A stretch of 64,000 nucleotides of DNA, from NCBI GenBank assembly GCA_001953215.1, contig CP019169.1:4216001-4280000 (forward strand). Direction: 5' to 3'. Below the pieces are notes generated by a model. That model worked only from the letters and a program-made list of their open reading frames with translations, did no database searches and was not told the origin of the DNA. The position numbers and the translations under genes are program-made. This document shows positions 51,883-62,997 of this stretch, piece by piece. Position 1 is the stretch's first letter. Each line of letters begins with the position of its first letter. The DNA comes from Betaproteobacteria bacterium GR16-43. Lineage in GTDB: Bacteria > Pseudomonadota > Gammaproteobacteria > Burkholderiales > Usitatibacteraceae.

Positions 51883-52551
51883 TCAGTAGCTCGTCGAAGT
51901 CTCCGCCTTGCCACCGTCATCCCAACCGCCCGAGGCGCCCCCGCCGTCGAACGTGCCACCACCGCCCGCGAACGGCGCTTCCGCGCTCGAGCGCGACGAG
52001 TCGGAACTGGAGAACGACGAAGTGCGATCGTCCCGCGAACTGGAGAAGGAGTCGTCGGCCATCGGCGTCACGAACACCCAGCCCTTGCGCCGCGACCACT
52101 TGAACTCCCGGTTCGGGTGCCAGTAGCTCACGCGCTGGTTGTCTTTGAAGACCGTACGCACGGTGAGCTTGCCCTTGCCCACGCGCAGGATGCCGCCTTC
52201 GACGTGCTCCTGGTAGCGAAACGCGGCGCGCTCCTTTCCTTCCGCGTCGAGGAGGCGATAGGTCTCGTCGTCGGGTTCGTTCGCGATCCTGGCGCGCAGG
52301 CCCGGGAAACCGTCCACCGTATCCCAGGAGGAAACGCCCGCACCCGGCCTGCGGCCGCGCCGCTGCGTCACGAACTTCAGCAGGTTCTCGGGATGGAAAT
52401 GCGGCTGCAGCTCGGGGAACATGGATACAAACATCGCCTCGTTGCGACTCTTCCGCGCCTCCACGGTCCGCCTGAGGGCGGTGCCCTGTCGACGCGCCGC
52501 GATCATGATCCCGACAAAGAGGGCGATGAAGATCGCGACCGCGTAGATCAT
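51883..52551 (-). CDS. Membrane-anchored protein of an unrecognised family, paralogue B
   Basis: A 222-aa paralogue with N-terminal helix IYAVAIFIALFVGIMIAA, the shared FVSMFPELQPHFHPENLLKF block, then YWHPNREFKWSRRKGWVFV and the C-terminal FDGGGASGGWDD followed by GGKAETSTSY. It starts 3 bp after the stop of paralogue C. Between the anchor and the conserved block is a basic linker (RRQGTALRRTVEARKSR). Function unknown. Confidence 0.75.
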   Translation of the reverse strand: MIYAVAIFIALFVGIMIAARRQGTALRRTVEARKSRNEAMFVSMFPELQPHFHPENLLKFVTQRRGRRPGAGVSSWDTVDGFPGLRARIANEPDDETYRLLDAEGKERAAFRYQEHVEGGILRVGKGKLTVRTVFKDNQRVSYWHPNREFKWSRRKGWVFVTPMADDSFSSSRDDRTSSFSSSDSSRSSAEAPFAGGGGTFDGGGASGGWDDGGKAETSTSY

Positions 52552-52554
52552 CGT

Positions 52555-53226
52555 TCAGTAGGCCGGCGAGGTCGGATCGTCCCAGCCTCCCGAAGCGCCT
52601 CCGCCGTCGAACTCGCCGCCCCCGCCGGCGACGGCCCCCGCTCCCGCGCCGGACGAACTGGACGACGAAGACGTACCGTCGCTCGAGCTGGAAAAGGCGT
52701 CGTCGGCCATCGGCGTCACGAACACCCAGCCCTTGCGCCGCGACCACTTGAACTCGCGGTTCGGGTGCCAGTAGTTCACGCGCTGGTTGGCGAGATCGAC
52801 GGTGCGCACGGTGAGCTTGCCCTTGTTCACGCGAATGACGCCGCCTTCGGCATGGGTGTCGTAGCGGAACCGCGTGCACCGTGCGCCGGTGGCGCTGTCG
52901 TAGCAGCGGAAGATCTCGCTGCCGGCCTCGTTCACGACCTCGGCGCGCAGGCCCGGGAAGCCGTCCATCGAATCCCAGGCCGGGACGTCGGACCGCGGGA
53001 TGCGGGCGCGGCGCTGCGTCACGAACTTGAGCAGGTTCTCGGGGTGGTAGTAGGGCTGCAACTCCGGAAACATCGAGACGAACATCGCCTCTTCACGTTG
53101 CCGGCGCTCTTCCGCCTCCTGTTTCAGGCGGGCGGCGTGCTTCATCAAGGCCCGGAACGCCAACGCGAACAGGACGATCGGAACCGCGATGAAAATCAAC
53201 GGCAGCCACGCGCCAATCGCATCCAT
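52555..53226 (-). CDS. Membrane-anchored protein of an unrecognised family, paralogue C
   Basis: A 223-aa paralogue. The N-terminal helix (WLPLIFIAVPIVLFALAFRAL) is followed by a basic coiled linker (HAARLKQEAEERRQREEA), the FVSMFPELQPYYHPENLLKF block, YWHPNREFKWSRRKGWVFV and the tail FDGGGASGGWDDPTSPAY. A strong ribosome-binding site (GGGGAGGGG) precedes its ATG, so it is probably the lead gene of the trio. alaS ends 27 bp upstream. Confidence 0.75.
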   Translation of the reverse strand: MDAIGAWLPLIFIAVPIVLFALAFRALMKHAARLKQEAEERRQREEAMFVSMFPELQPYYHPENLLKFVTQRRARIPRSDVPAWDSMDGFPGLRAEVVNEAGSEIFRCYDSATGARCTRFRYDTHAEGGVIRVNKGKLTVRTVDLANQRVNYWHPNREFKWSRRKGWVFVTPMADDAFSSSSDGTSSSSSSSGAGAGAVAGGGGEFDGGGASGGWDDPTSPAY

Positions 53227-53253
53227 GTCGTCCCCTCCCCGGGATAAATGGCC

Positions 53254-55875
53254 CTACAAGCGCTGCTCGACCCAACCTTTCACCGAGTCCAGTGCCGCCG
53301 GAAGCGCCGCCGCGTTCGTGCCGCCGGCCTGCGCCATGTCCGCCCGTCCGCCGCCCTTGCCTCCGACTTGCGTCGCGACGAAGTTCACGAGTTCGCCGGC
53401 CTTCACCTTCGAGACGAGGTCGGGCGTGACGCCGGCGATGAGGCTCACCTTGTCGCCTTCGGCGGCGGCCAACACGAACGCACCGCTCTTCAGCTTGTTC
53501 TTCAACTGGTCCAGCGTGTCGCGCAGGGTCTTCACGTCGGCGCCTTCGAGCTTCGCGGCGAGCACCTTCACGCCCTTCACGTCGACCGCGGCGCTCGCAA
53601 GGTCTTCGCCCTGGCTGGCCGCCATCTTGCCCTTCAGCTTCGCGATTTCCTTCTCGAGCGCTTTCACGCTCTCGACGACCTGCGCGAGTTTCGCCTCGAC
53701 TTCCTGCGGCTGCGCCTTCAACGCGTCGGCGACGCGCGCGACGCGGTCCTGGTCCTGCTGCGACAGTTGCAACGCCACCGTGCCCGCGACCGCCTCGACG
53801 CGCCGGATGCCCGCGGCCACGCCGACTTCGGAGACGATGCGAAACAGGCCGATGTCGCCGGTGCGCGCCACGTGCGTGCCGCCGCAGAGCTCGCGCGAGG
53901 TGCCGATGTCGAGCACGCGCACTTCATCGCCGTACTTCTCGCCGAAGAGCATCATCGCGCCGACCTTCTGCGCGTCCTCGATCGGCATCACGCGCGCCGA
54001 CGTCGCCGCGTTCGCGAGGATCTCGGCGTTCACGAGCGCCTCGACCCGGCGGATTTCCGCCGCGGTCATCGGCTGGTTGTGGCTGAAGTCGAAGCGCGTC
54101 TTGTCCTCGTCGACGAGCGAGCCCTTCTGCTGGACATGGGAGCCGAGCACTTCGCGCAGCGCCTTGTGCATCAGGTGGGTGACCGAGTGGTGGCGCATCG
54201 TGCGCGTGCGCTTGTCGAGGTCCACGTTCGCGGCCACCGTGTCGCCGAGTGCGAGCTCGCCCGTGGTCACCACGCCGTGGTGGCCGAAGACATCGGGCTG
54301 GACCTTCTGCGTGTCCTGCACCTGGAAGAGCGTCATGCACGAGCCGCCCTTGGTGAGCTCTCCGCGGTCGCCGACCTGGCCGCCCGACTCCGCGTAGAAC
54401 GGCGTGCGGTCGAGGACGACGATGCCCTCCTCGCCCTGCATGAGACGCTCGACGCTCGCGCCCTCGCGGTAGAGCGCGACGACGTGCCCCTCTTCCGAAA
54501 GCGCTTCGTAGCCACGGAACGCCGTCTTCGCGCCCTTGTACTCGAGCTGCGCGCCCTGCTTGAACTTGCTCGCGGCGCGCGAGCGCTCCTGCTGCGCGCC
54601 CATGGCGGCGTCGAACGCCTTCATGTCGATCTCGAAGCCGCGTTCGCGGCCGATGTCAGCCGTCAGGTCGACCGGGAAGCCGTACGTGTCGTAGAGGCGG
54701 AAGGCGGTCTCGCCATCGAGGCGCTTCGCGTCCTTGGCGAGCGCGGCATCGAGCATCGCCATGCCGTTCTCGAGCGTCTCTCCGAAACGCTCCTCCTCCT
54801 GCTTGAGCGTGGCGATGACGCGCGCTTCTTCCTTCTTCAGCTCGGGATACGCCTCGCCCATCTCGCGCACGAGGTCAGGCACCAGCTTGTAGAAGAACGG
54901 CTGCTTCTGTCCGAGCTTGTAGCCGTGGCGCATGGCCCGACGCGCGATGCGGCGCAGCACGTAGCCTCGGCCTTCGTTGCCCGGGATGACGCCGTCGACC
55001 ACGAGGAAGGAGCAGGCGCGGATGTGGTCCGCGATCACGCGCAGCGACGGCGAGACGAGATCCTTCGTGTTCGTTTCGCGCGCGGCTGCCTGCACGAGGG
55101 ACTGGAAGAGGTCGATCTCGTAGTTCGAGTGCACGTGCTGCAGCACGGCCGTGAGGCGCTCGAGCCCCATGCCGGTATCGACCGAGGGCTTCGGCAACGG
55201 ATGCATCGTGCCGGCTTCGTCCCGGTTGAACTGCATGAACACGAGGTTCCAGATCTCGATGTAGCGATCGCCGTCCTGGTCCGGGGAACCGGGAGGGCCT
55301 CCCGCGACGCCCGGGCCATGGTCGTAGAAGATCTCCGAGCACGGGCCGCACGGGCCGGTATCGGCCATCTGCCAGAAGTTGTCGCTCTCGTACTTGCGGC
55401 CGCCGGGCTTGTCGCCGATGCGGATGCAGCGGTCCTTCGGGATGCCGATCTCGTTCGTCCAGATGTCGAAGGCTTCGTCATCCGTGTGATAGACCGTGGT
55501 CCAGAGCTTTTCCTTCGGCAGGCCGTAGTCGACCGTGAGCAGCTCGAACGCGTATTTGATCGCGTCGCGCTTGAAGTAGTCGCCGAAGCTGAAGTTGCCG
55601 AGCATCTCGAAGAACGTGTGGTGCCGGGCGGTGTAGCCCACGTTCTCGAGGTCGTTGTGTTTCCCGCCCGCCCGCAAGGATCGTTGCGCCGTGACGGCCC
55701 GGTTGTACGGACGCTTGTCCTGCCCCAGGAAGACGTCCTTGAACTGGACCATCCCGGCGTTGGTGAAGAGCAGCGTGGGATCGTTACCCGGGACGAGCGG
55801 ACTGGAGGCGACGTGCGTGTGCCCCTTCGAGACGAAATAATCGACGAACTTCTGGCGGATTTCTTTGGTTTTCAT
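53254..55875 (-). CDS. alaS: Alanyl-tRNA synthetase AlaS
   Basis: An 873-aa class II synthetase. It begins [22 protein letters not shown], has motif 2-type elements ([35 protein letters not shown]), the editing site with [12 protein letters not shown] and CGGTHV, and a C-terminal oligomerisation domain with a Gly-rich [15 protein letters not shown]. It charges tRNA-Ala and clears Ser-tRNA-Ala. The start at 55875 is set by the family N-terminus; no Shine-Dalgarno is visible. Confidence 0.98.
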   Translation of the reverse strand: MKTKEIRQKFVDYFVSKGHTHVASSPLVPGNDPTLLFTNAGMVQFKDVFLGQDKRPYNRAVTAQRSLRAGGKHNDLENVGYTARHHTFFEMLGNFSFGDYFKRDAIKYAFELLTVDYGLPKEKLWTTVYHTDDEAFDIWTNEIGIPKDRCIRIGDKPGGRKYESDNFWQMADTGPCGPCSEIFYDHGPGVAGGPPGSPDQDGDRYIEIWNLVFMQFNRDEAGTMHPLPKPSVDTGMGLERLTAVLQHVHSNYEIDLFQSLVQAAARETNTKDLVSPSLRVIADHIRACSFLVVDGVIPGNEGRGYVLRRIARRAMRHGYKLGQKQPFFYKLVPDLVREMGEAYPELKKEEARVIATLKQEEERFGETLENGMAMLDAALAKDAKRLDGETAFRLYDTYGFPVDLTADIGRERGFEIDMKAFDAAMGAQQERSRAASKFKQGAQLEYKGAKTAFRGYEALSEEGHVVALYREGASVERLMQGEEGIVVLDRTPFYAESGGQVGDRGELTKGGSCMTLFQVQDTQKVQPDVFGHHGVVTTGELALGDTVAANVDLDKRTRTMRHHSVTHLMHKALREVLGSHVQQKGSLVDEDKTRFDFSHNQPMTAAEIRRVEALVNAEILANAATSARVMPIEDAQKVGAMMLFGEKYGDEVRVLDIGTSRELCGGTHVARTGDIGLFRIVSEVGVAAGIRRVEAVAGTVALQLSQQDQDRVARVADALKAQPQEVEAKLAQVVESVKALEKEIAKLKGKMAASQGEDLASAAVDVKGVKVLAAKLEGADVKTLRDTLDQLKNKLKSGAFVLAAAEGDKVSLIAGVTPDLVSKVKAGELVNFVATQVGGKGGGRADMAQAGGTNAAALPAALDSVKGWVEQRL

Positions 55876-55968
55876 GGGGTGACGCGGCGGGCCGAGGCCA
55901 ATTGGCAATTATAAGGGACGCCACCCTCTCGCCCGTGCCCCGACCTCAAACCCGAAAAGCCAAAAGCA

Positions 55969-56047
55969 TGAACCGCAGAGGCCCCGGAGGCCCCAGAGAA
56001 CCCATCCGCTGGGTTACCTCCGGGGCCTCCGGGGCCTCTGCGGTTCA
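55969..56047. repeat. 79-bp palindromic repeat upstream of alaS
   Basis: Perfect 26-bp arms at 55969-55994 and 56022-56047 (core ACCGCAGAGGCCCCGG), plus an inner stem AACCCA/TGGGTT around a TCCGC loop. Unrelated in sequence to the repeat at 9.4 and 22.6 kb. It lies after the DUF3224-like gene and about 94 bp before the alaS start on the same strand, so it may act as a terminator or leader structure. Confidence 0.9.
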
Positions 56048-56068
56048 ATCGCCTTTGAAGTTGCGCTG

Positions 56069-56548
56069 CTAGTTGATGCGGTACTCGAATGTATAGGCGT
56101 GCTTCCCGCCCGAAAGGTCGATCGTCATGCGGCCCTCGAGCCCGGCCAGTTGGCCCGTTCCCGAGTCGGGCACGACGCTCACGGTCAACTGCGGCGCCCC
56201 GCGGGTCATGGTGCCGGTGTGCTGGAGCATGAAGCTGCCGCTCTTGCCGGCCAGCGTTCCCGTGAAGCGCTCCACCGCGACGTAGCCGGCCGAGCCTTTC
56301 GTGGCCGTCATGGCGGTGAGCATCTCGCCCTTGCTCGTTCCGGCGAGATCGCCGCGAAACTGCTTGTCGAGGGACATGCGCCCCATTGATGCTCCGTCGA
56401 ATTTCTCGTCGGCGACGGGAGCGACCTTCACGTCGAATTCGCCGGAGGCTTTCAGGTTCATGGCTTGGGCCTTGGCCGGGAACGCCGTGATCGCGAGTGC
56501 AACCACGAGCGCGCCGAGCGAAAGAAGGTTCTGGGTACGGGGTGTCAT
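56069..56548 (-). CDS. Secreted DUF3224-like protein
   Basis: A 159-aa exported protein: signal peptide (NLLSLGALVVALAITAFPAKAQA), then a beta-barrel-like domain starting MNLKASGEFDVKVAPV, with MSLDKQFRGDLAGTSKGEML and FMLQHTGTMTRG. These are hallmarks of the DUF3224 family, allene-oxide-cyclase-like small barrels of unknown role. Its ATG overlaps the recX stop (ATGA at 56545-56548), so it is coupled to the recA-recX transcript, an odd partner for SOS genes. Confidence 0.85.
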   Translation of the reverse strand: MTPRTQNLLSLGALVVALAITAFPAKAQAMNLKASGEFDVKVAPVADEKFDGASMGRMSLDKQFRGDLAGTSKGEMLTAMTATKGSAGYVAVERFTGTLAGKSGSFMLQHTGTMTRGAPQLTVSVVPDSGTGQLAGLEGRMTIDLSGGKHAYTFEYRIN

Positions 56549-57000
56549 TCGGAGGTCTCCATCTGCTTCAGGTAGCGGAAGATTTCTTCCAGGGAGAATC
56601 CACGGCCCTGCAGGAAGCGCACCTGCCGGGCTTTCTCTCGATCGTTGCCGGGCGCGGCGCTGAATCGGCTGCGCCAGACGACCTCGATGCTCGCCGTTCC
56701 GTCGACGCCCGCGGCACGCACACCGGAGGCGATCGCCTCCTCGCCGACGCCCTGGCTCTTGAGGTAGTGCACCAGCTTCAGGGGCCCGAAGCGCCGCGCC
56801 TTGGCGCGCGCGGTGTACTCCGCGAAGCGCGCATCGGAGAGCCAGCCGCGTTGCGTGAGGTCATCGAGGATGGGCGTGACATCCTCGCCCTCGCCGGCGT
56901 GCACCGCGAGCTTGCGGCGCAATTGCTCGCGCGTGTGCTCCCGCCGCGCGAGGAGGCGAAGCGCCCTCGCGCGGAGTGACGGTTCGGGTTTCGATGCCAT
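56545..57000 (-). CDS. recX: Regulatory protein RecX
   Basis: A 151-aa helical RecA modulator with tandem three-helix repeats (RALRLLARREHTREQLRRKL, LDDLTQRGWLSDARFAEYTARAK, FLQGRGFSLEEIFRYLK). It limits RecA filament growth. The ATG at 57000 fits the family start; an upstream ATG adds five residues. It lies 36 bp after recA. Confidence 0.93.
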   Translation of the reverse strand: MASKPEPSLRARALRLLARREHTREQLRRKLAVHAGEGEDVTPILDDLTQRGWLSDARFAEYTARAKARRFGPLKLVHYLKSQGVGEEAIASGVRAAGVDGTASIEVVWRSRFSAAPGNDREKARQVRFLQGRGFSLEEIFRYLKQMETSE

Positions 57001-57036
57001 GAAGGCCCAGGCCATGGAAGACGAAGGATGGGACGA

Positions 57037-58116
<1,080 letters not shown>

Positions 58117-58169
58117 GGTGGGGTTTCCTTGTTGAGGTTGTGTTTTCCGCCCGGGCCGGGCGCGGACGC

Positions 58170-58769
58170 TCATCGCGTCCTTCTCGCCAGGCCCGCCATC
58201 ACACCGAAAATCTCCATGCCGCCGCGCGGGCGGATGACCGGGAAAGCCTTGTTCGCGGGCTTGAGGACGAACTCGGTTTTCTCTCGATCCAGGTACTTCA
58301 CGGTGAATTCGTTGTCCACGATCGCCACGACGATGTCGCCGATGTTGGCGTTGGGTTGCTGCTCGACGATGATCAGGTCGCCGTCGCGGATGCCGGCGTC
58401 GATCATCGAATCCCCCTTCACTCGCACGAGCGAGGTCCTGGAGGGCAGGCGGACGAGGTAGTCGTCCAGGGTGATGAGGTCGTACCCATCCGAAATCGCC
58501 GGGTTGGGCAGGCCGGCCTGGACCGGCTGGTCCGTGAGGCGGCGCTCGAAGAAGCGCGGGCCGGGTTTCAACTGCTTGTCGGGCGTCCAGTCGAGGTAAC
58601 GCGCTTCCTCGAAGCGCTTCACGATCTCGGAGACCCACGACTTGGCCGACATGCCCCACAGCGTGGCCAGCACCGAATAGGACGGGATGACCTTGTGCTC
58701 GGCGTAGTAGTCCTGGAGCTTCTCCAGGAAGGCCGGGTCGATCGCGGGTTTCAGGGTGCTCAACGCCAA
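58170..58769 (-). CDS. lexA: LexA-type self-cleaving repressor with an atypical DNA-binding domain
   Basis: A 199-aa repressor. The C-terminal S24 peptidase is intact: cleavage pair Ala85-Gly86 in QAGLP, Ser121 in KGDSMIDAG and Lys158 in FTVKYL. The N-terminal winged-helix ([24 protein letters not shown]) differs clearly from the classical proteobacterial LexA recognition helix. Two GAAC-N4-GTTC sites lie in its promoter. I infer it controls lexA-recA-recX with an operator type unlike the E. coli SOS box. Confidence 0.88.
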   Translation of the reverse strand: MALSTLKPAIDPAFLEKLQDYYAEHKVIPSYSVLATLWGMSAKSWVSEIVKRFEEARYLDWTPDKQLKPGPRFFERRLTDQPVQAGLPNPAISDGYDLITLDDYLVRLPSRTSLVRVKGDSMIDAGIRDGDLIIVEQQPNANIGDIVVAIVDNEFTVKYLDREKTEFVLKPANKAFPVIRPRGGMEIFGVMAGLARRTR

Positions 58770-58811
58770 GGGAGGGCTTTCGGTGACGGGTGCGAAGACA
58801 ATTTGAATACA

Positions 58812-58858
58812 GAACGATTGTTCGGTATCAAGTTACCGAACGACCGTTCTGTTGTCAA
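58812..58858 (-). promoter_or_regulatory. lexA promoter with two GAAC-N4-GTTC operators
   Basis: Minus strand: TTGACA at 58853-58858, 17-bp spacer, TAACTT at 58830-58835. Operator 2 (GAACGGTCGTTC, 58838-58849) lies inside the spacer, and operator 1 (GAACAATCGTTC, 58812-58823) covers the expected start site; centres are 26 bp apart. The two half-regions also form a larger inverted repeat. Confidence 0.8.
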
Positions 58859-58866
58859 GCACTCCC

Positions 58867-59367
58867 TCAGCCGGGTGACTTCTCCAGGGCGGTGAGCAGC
58901 CCTTTTATAGCAATTTCAATGGCTTGGCGGCGGACCTCCGCCCTGTCGCCGGGCAGTTGCCGCGATTCGACGCGGGCCGCACCCCCTCGGACGCACCAGG
59001 CGAACCACACCAGCCCGACCGGTTTGTCGAAGGAGCCGCCATCGGGGCCGGCAATGCCCGTGATCGCCACCGCGGTGTCCGCGTGGCTCCAGCGCAGCGC
59101 GCCCAGGACCATCTCGCGGGCGGCCGCCTCGGAGACGGCCCCGTGGTCGAGCAACGTCTCGACCTTCACGCCGAGCTGCTCTTCCTTCGCCGCGTTGCTG
59201 TAGGTGATGAATCCGCGGTCGAGCCAGGCCGAACTGCCGGGAATGCGGGTGATCGCTTCGCCCACGCCACCGCCGGTGCACGATTCGGCCAGGGCCAGCG
59301 TGCGGCCCCGCAGCTTGCACACCTCGCCCAATTGCCGGGCCAGGGCGGTGATGCGGTCCTCGGTCAA
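58867..59367 (-). CDS. cinA: CinA C-terminal-domain protein, nicotinamide-nucleotide amidase PncC
   Basis: A 166-aa single-domain CinA. The motif LALAESCTGGGVGEAIT (with catalytic Ser) and AVAITGIAGPDGGSFDKPVG are typical. It deamidates NMN to nicotinate mononucleotide in NAD salvage. It starts at TTG overlapping the GNAT stop (TTGA at 59364-59367). cinA next to recA is a widespread linkage; here an SOS promoter separates them. Confidence 0.92.
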   Translation of the reverse strand: MTEDRITALARQLGEVCKLRGRTLALAESCTGGGVGEAITRIPGSSAWLDRGFITYSNAAKEEQLGVKVETLLDHGAVSEAAAREMVLGALRWSHADTAVAITGIAGPDGGSFDKPVGLVWFAWCVRGGAARVESRQLPGDRAEVRRQAIEIAIKGLLTALEKSPG

Positions 59368-60106
59368 CGACGCTCCCCCTCGCGTCCGCGGTACCAGTAA
59401 AGGTACTGCTCCTCGAAGCCGAGCGTCGAATAGAGGCTGCGCGCGGGCGCGTTGTCGCGGTCGACCTGCAGGTAGGCCTGCCGCGCCCCTTCGCGCCACG
59501 CCTGCGCGAGCAGCGAGGCCACGATGCGCCGGGCCAGGCCTCGCCGCCGGTGCGCTTCGTGCGTCACGATGTCGAAGAGGCCGACGGCGCCGTCTTCCAC
59601 GATCGAGAGCCCCGTGGCGACGATCGCGCCCCGCTCCACCACCGCGACCGGTCGCCGCTCGAGCGGGCAGCCTTCGAGCCGCGCGAAATGCCCCGCGCGT
59701 TGTTCCGACGAGGAACCGCGCAGGTCCCCGACCGCTTCCACCCAGCGCGACAGAGGCACCGGGGCGAGCGCCTCGGCGCCTTCGGGTGCGCGCTCGAGGC
59801 GGGCGCTCTCGACGGCGGTGAAGTCGAAGGTGCCGTAGCCGCGCTGCTCGAGATACGCGTCGAGATCCGGGGGCTGGCAGAACGGGGTGATGCGGAAGAT
59901 CGCGGGCAGGCCGACCTTCGCGTAGAGGTGCTCGCAGTAGGCGACCTTGTCGGCCACCGGAAGCGTCGACGGGTAAACCGCGTTCACGCTGCGCGCGCGC
60001 TTGGCCTTGCCCGGTTGCAACCGCAGGAGCCAGCCGTCGTAGAGCAACTGCCCCGGTGGCGCGGAGGAGTTGAGGCTCAGCTCCTCGAGGCGCCGTGCAT
60101 CGAGGC

Positions 60107-60110
<4 letters not shown>
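59364..60110 (-). CDS. GNAT-family N-acetyltransferase
   Basis: A 248-aa acetyltransferase. The C-terminal GNAT core has the acetyl-CoA loop [15 protein letters not shown] and [15 protein letters not shown]. The N-terminal half is a second, degenerate GNAT-like lobe. ATGA overlap with ugpC (60107-60110) and TTGA overlap with cinA tie it into one transcript. Substrate unknown. Confidence 0.85.
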
Positions 60111-61177
<1,067 letters not shown>

Positions 61178-62026
61178 CTATTTTTCCGTGTCCACGAGGC
61201 CCTTCACGAACCACTTCTGCATCAGCACCACGACCAGCGCCGGGGGCAGCAGCGCGAGGATCGCGGTGGCCATGATGAGGTTCCATTCGTTCGAGGCGTC
61301 GCCGCCCGCGATCATGCGCTTGATGCCGATCACCACCGTGTACATCGACTCCTGCCCGGTGATGAGCAGCGGCCACAGGTACTGGTTCCAGCCGTGGATG
61401 AAGAGGATCACGAAGAGCGCGGCCATGTTGGTCTTCGAGAGCGGGACAACCACGTCCCAGAAGAAGCGCAGCGGCCCCGCCCCGTCGATGCGCGCGGCCT
61501 CGGCCAGCTCGTCGGGAATGGTGAGGAAGAACTGGCGAAAGAGGAACGTCGCCGTGGCGGACGCGATGAGCGGCAGCGTGAGGCCCGCATAGGAATCGAG
61601 CAGGCCCAGGTCGGAGGCGACCTTGAACGTCGGGATGATGCGCACCTCGATGGGCAGCATCAGCGTGACGAAGATCATCCAGAAGAAGAAGGTGCGCCCC
61701 GGGAAGCGGAAATAGACGATCGCGAAGGCCGAGATGATCGAGATCGAGATCTTGCCCAGCGCCACGCCGATGGCGACGATGAAGCTGTTCACCAGCATCG
61801 CGGAAACCGGCGCGGACGAACCTTTCTGGGATCCCGCGGTAAGCACCTGCGAGTAGTTGGCCCACAACTGGTCGCCGGGCAGCAGCGGCATCGGCACGGT
61901 CACGATCTGGTCGTAGGTGAGCGTCGAGGCCACGAACGTCACGTACAGCGGGAACGCGACGATGATCACCCCGACGATCAGGATCAGGTGCTGGAAGAAG
62001 CGCAGGACGGGGCGGTTTTCAACCAT
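61178..62026 (-). CDS. ugpE: UgpE-type ABC permease
   Basis: A 282-aa inner-membrane permease with six helices. The EAA loop reads [23 protein letters not shown], which contacts the ATPase. It ends directly before ugpC and follows ugpA by 4 bp. In the Ugp system UgpA and UgpE form the channel. Confidence 0.9.
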   Translation of the reverse strand: MVENRPVLRFFQHLILIVGVIIVAFPLYVTFVASTLTYDQIVTVPMPLLPGDQLWANYSQVLTAGSQKGSSAPVSAMLVNSFIVAIGVALGKISISIISAFAIVYFRFPGRTFFFWMIFVTLMLPIEVRIIPTFKVASDLGLLDSYAGLTLPLIASATATFLFRQFFLTIPDELAEAARIDGAGPLRFFWDVVVPLSKTNMAALFVILFIHGWNQYLWPLLITGQESMYTVVIGIKRMIAGGDASNEWNLIMATAILALLPPALVVVLMQKWFVKGLVDTEK

Positions 62027-62030
62027 GGCG

Positions 62031-62912
62031 TCAGTACTGGACCTTCTTCTCGACGAAGCGGAACTGCACCACGGTGAGCGTGATCACGATCAGCATCAGG
62101 ATCACCGATTGCGCCGAGGAGCTGCCCAGGTCGGCCGCCTTCACGCCGTCGTGGTAGACCTTGTAGACGAGGATCTGCGTCGAGGCCGCGGGGCCGCCCT
62201 GCGTGGTCGCGTCGATCACCCCGAAGGTGTCGAAGAACGCGTAGACGATGTTCACCACCAGCAGGAAGAACGTGGTGGGCGACAGCAGCGGGAACACGAT
62301 GGTCCAGAAGCGCCGCGTGGGGCTGGCCCCGTCGATCGCGGCGGCTTCCATCAGCGCCCTCGGGATCGACTGCAGGCCCGCGAGGAAGAACAGGAAGTTG
62401 TAGCTGATCTGCTTCCACACCGCGGCGATCACCACGAGCAGCATCGCCTGCTCCGAGTTGATGATCCAGTTCCAGTCGATGCCCATCTTCTTCAGCAGGT
62501 AGGTGACGATGCCGATCGAGGGCGCGAACAGGAACGCCCAGAGCACGCCCGCGATCGCCGGGGCCACCGCGTAGGGCCAGATGAGCAGCGTCTTGTAGGC
62601 CATCGCGCCGCGCACCACGCGGTCGGCGGCCGTGGCGAGCAACAGCGAGATCGCCAGCCCCGAGACCGCGACCAGGGTGCTGAAGAGGACGGTCACCTTG
62701 AACGACTCGACGTAGCGGCCGTCGTGGAACAGCTCGGTGAAGTTCTGGAACCACACGAACTGCGAGCTGGTGCCGAACGCGTCCTGCACCAGGAACGAGT
62801 AGTACACGGCCTGCGCGGCCGGCCAGAAGAAGAAGATGACCGTCACCACGATCTGGGGAGCCAGAAGCGCGTACGGCAGCCACTTCGATTGGAATACGAC
62901 GCGTTTTTCCAT
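62031..62912 (-). CDS. ugpA: UgpA-type ABC permease
   Basis: A 293-aa inner-membrane permease with an N-terminal hydrophobic helix ([20 protein letters not shown]). The EAA loop is [20 protein letters not shown]. Gene order B-A-E-C matches ugp operons. An 85-bp gap with two palindromes separates it from ugpB. Confidence 0.9.
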   Translation of the reverse strand: MEKRVVFQSKWLPYALLAPQIVVTVIFFFWPAAQAVYYSFLVQDAFGTSSQFVWFQNFTELFHDGRYVESFKVTVLFSTLVAVSGLAISLLLATAADRVVRGAMAYKTLLIWPYAVAPAIAGVLWAFLFAPSIGIVTYLLKKMGIDWNWIINSEQAMLLVVIAAVWKQISYNFLFFLAGLQSIPRALMEAAAIDGASPTRRFWTIVFPLLSPTTFFLLVVNIVYAFFDTFGVIDATTQGGPAASTQILVYKVYHDGVKAADLGSSSAQSVILMLIVITLTVVQFRFVEKKVQY

Positions 62913-62941
62913 GAGGCTTTCGCGGGCGTTGAACGGCTAGT

Positions 62942-62994
62942 CCGTTCGAACGGCCGCAGTTAATCGGGCACGGAGGCGTAGCACCCCGTGTCCC
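62942..62994. other. Palindromes in the ugpB-ugpA gap
   Basis: A perfect 12-bp palindrome CCGTTCGAACGG (62942-62953) and a bulged stem GGGCACGG/CCGTGTCCC (62966-62973 with 62986-62994). They may limit read-through from the highly expressed binding-protein gene into the permeases. Confidence 0.4.
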
Positions 62995-62997
62995 GCA

